Below are positions 5,382 through 5,992 of a stretch of 5,992 nucleotides of DNA, piece after piece. Under the pieces are notes generated by a model. It made no database searches. It saw only the letters and a list, made by a program, of their open reading frames with translations, and was not told the origin of the DNA. Location of the stretch: contig JAUIJQ010000227.1 of the NCBI GenBank assembly GCA_030431165.1, forward strand, positions 1 through 5,992. Direction: 5' to 3'. Origin of the DNA: Rhodothermia bacterium (GTDB lineage: Bacteria > Bacteroidota > Rhodothermia > Rhodothermales > JABDKH01). How positions within the stretch are numbered: position 1 is the stretch's first letter; each line of letters opens with the position of its first letter. The translations under genes and the position numbers were made by a program.

Positions 5382-5992
5382 ATGACACGCTACCGCATAA
5401 TCCGCACCGTGATACTTGTCTGGATGACGATCGTTGTGGTCGCCGCCTTCCTGATGAGCATCCCGAAGATGTCAATCCTTGAGCACACGGCGCGGAATCT
5501 GTATTTCCACGTCCCGATGTGGTTTACAATGATGGCCGGCATGGCGGTGTCAGCGACGTATTCGGTTCGCTACCTGATGGGGTCGAAAATCGAACACGAC
5601 ATCAGGGCGTCGGCGGCGGCTCGCGTTGCGATCCTGTTCGGCGTCCTCGGGTTGATAACAGGAATCGTGTGGGCAAAGGTCACGTGGTATCAGGGCACCG
5701 ACGTGTGGTGGAACTTCGATCCCCGGCAGACCTTCGCGGCGGTTCAGCTCCTGATATACTCGGCGTACTTCGTCCTGCGAAATCAGCTCGACGACGAGGA
5801 GCAGCGTGCCCGGGTGTCTGGCGTGTACAACGTCTTTGCGTTTACCACGGTACCGTTCCTTCTGTACGTGCTGCCGCGTCAGGTACAGAGTCTACATCCG
5901 GGTGCAGACGGCAACCCGGCTTTCAGCGACATTACCGATCCGCGGATGCGGCTTGTGTTCTACCCGGCTGTGATGGGATTCATCGCTTTGTT
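5382..5992 (+). CDS. ccmC: Heme exporter protein CcmC (3' partial, cut by window end)
   Basis: CcmC is the inner-membrane WWD-domain protein that loads heme onto the chaperone CcmE. The 203 visible residues run open to the edge with no stop; the family is about 220-250 long, so only the end is missing. It has an N-terminal membrane segment (about 8-26). LYFHVPMWF (40-48) includes the first conserved heme-ligand His (His43), the WWD motif GTDVWWNFDPRQT lies at 105-117, and QSLHPG (169-174) carries the second periplasmic His (His172). Further membrane segments lie at about 47-65, 82-99, 117-132 and 149-165, and another begins near 191. CcsA and CcmF share the WWD motif, but the small size, early HVP motif and the ccmB neighbour favour CcmC. 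The ATG is 23 bases after the ccmB stop with no clear Shine-Dalgarno; no alternative start is evident. It presumably belongs to the murB-ccmB operon. Confidence 0.93.
   Translation, partial: MTRYRIIRTVILVWMTIVVVAAFLMSIPKMSILEHTARNLYFHVPMWFTMMAGMAVSATYSVRYLMGSKIEHDIRASAAARVAILFGVLGLITGIVWAKVTWYQGTDVWWNFDPRQTFAAVQLLIYSAYFVLRNQLDDEEQRARVSGVYNVFAFTTVPFLLYVLPRQVQSLHPGADGNPAFSDITDPRMRLVFYPAVMGFIAL

Overview
The window is ordinary, compact bacterial chromosome of moderately high GC, made mostly of housekeeping genes. The short CcmC N-terminus running into a YFHVPMWF motif, the MurB variant with an ALWQNLHFLSP-type core, and the DUF3604 and adenosine deaminase subtypes resemble Bacteroidota/Rhodothermota-like (Rhodothermales or Balneolales type) or related Gram-negative lineages. 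That placement rests on remembered family patterns and is only suggestive. Cytochrome c maturation genes (ccmB, ccmC) point to a respiring cell with periplasmic c-type cytochromes.

Layout, left to right. (1) Positions 2-793 (+) are an open reading frame cut by the left edge. Its first ~100 residues are the C-terminal part of a DUF3604 protein. From about position 284 it becomes the C-terminal half of an adenosine deaminase. The switch falls on a short AFYYAR stretch that both families have, so it is either a deletion fusion or an assembly chimera. (2) aroA (790-2097, +) overlaps that stop codon by an ATGA and is complete. (3) A 243-base gap (2098-2340) separates aroA from genes on the other strand. 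It holds three 8-base tandem units, a run of small hairpins and a strong intrinsic terminator for rightward transcription. (4) A leftward pair follows: an SPFH/prohibitin-like membrane protein (2713-3546) and, 24 bases after it, a small MGMT-family DNA alkyltransferase-domain protein (2341-2688). (5) A divergent intergenic region (~3547-3678) carries the start signals for both directions. (6) A rightward cluster murB - ccmB - ccmC (3679 to the right edge) is tightly packed; ccmC is cut by the window end.

How the genes fit together: aroA supplies the shikimate pathway and murB the peptidoglycan precursor UDP-MurNAc. CcmB and CcmC are inner-membrane parts of the System I heme-handling machinery. 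CcmA, the ATPase partner of CcmB, is not next to them, where it often sits. The SPFH protein and the alkyltransferase share a strand and probably a transcript, but no functional link is evident.

I found no CRISPR array, tRNA, rRNA, insertion sequence or phage gene, and nothing that convincingly looks like a new multi-gene system. The item most worth checking is the DUF3604/adenosine deaminase junction. Lesser ones are the structured aroA 3' region, the palindromes over the alkyltransferase start, and the MurB active-site variant.
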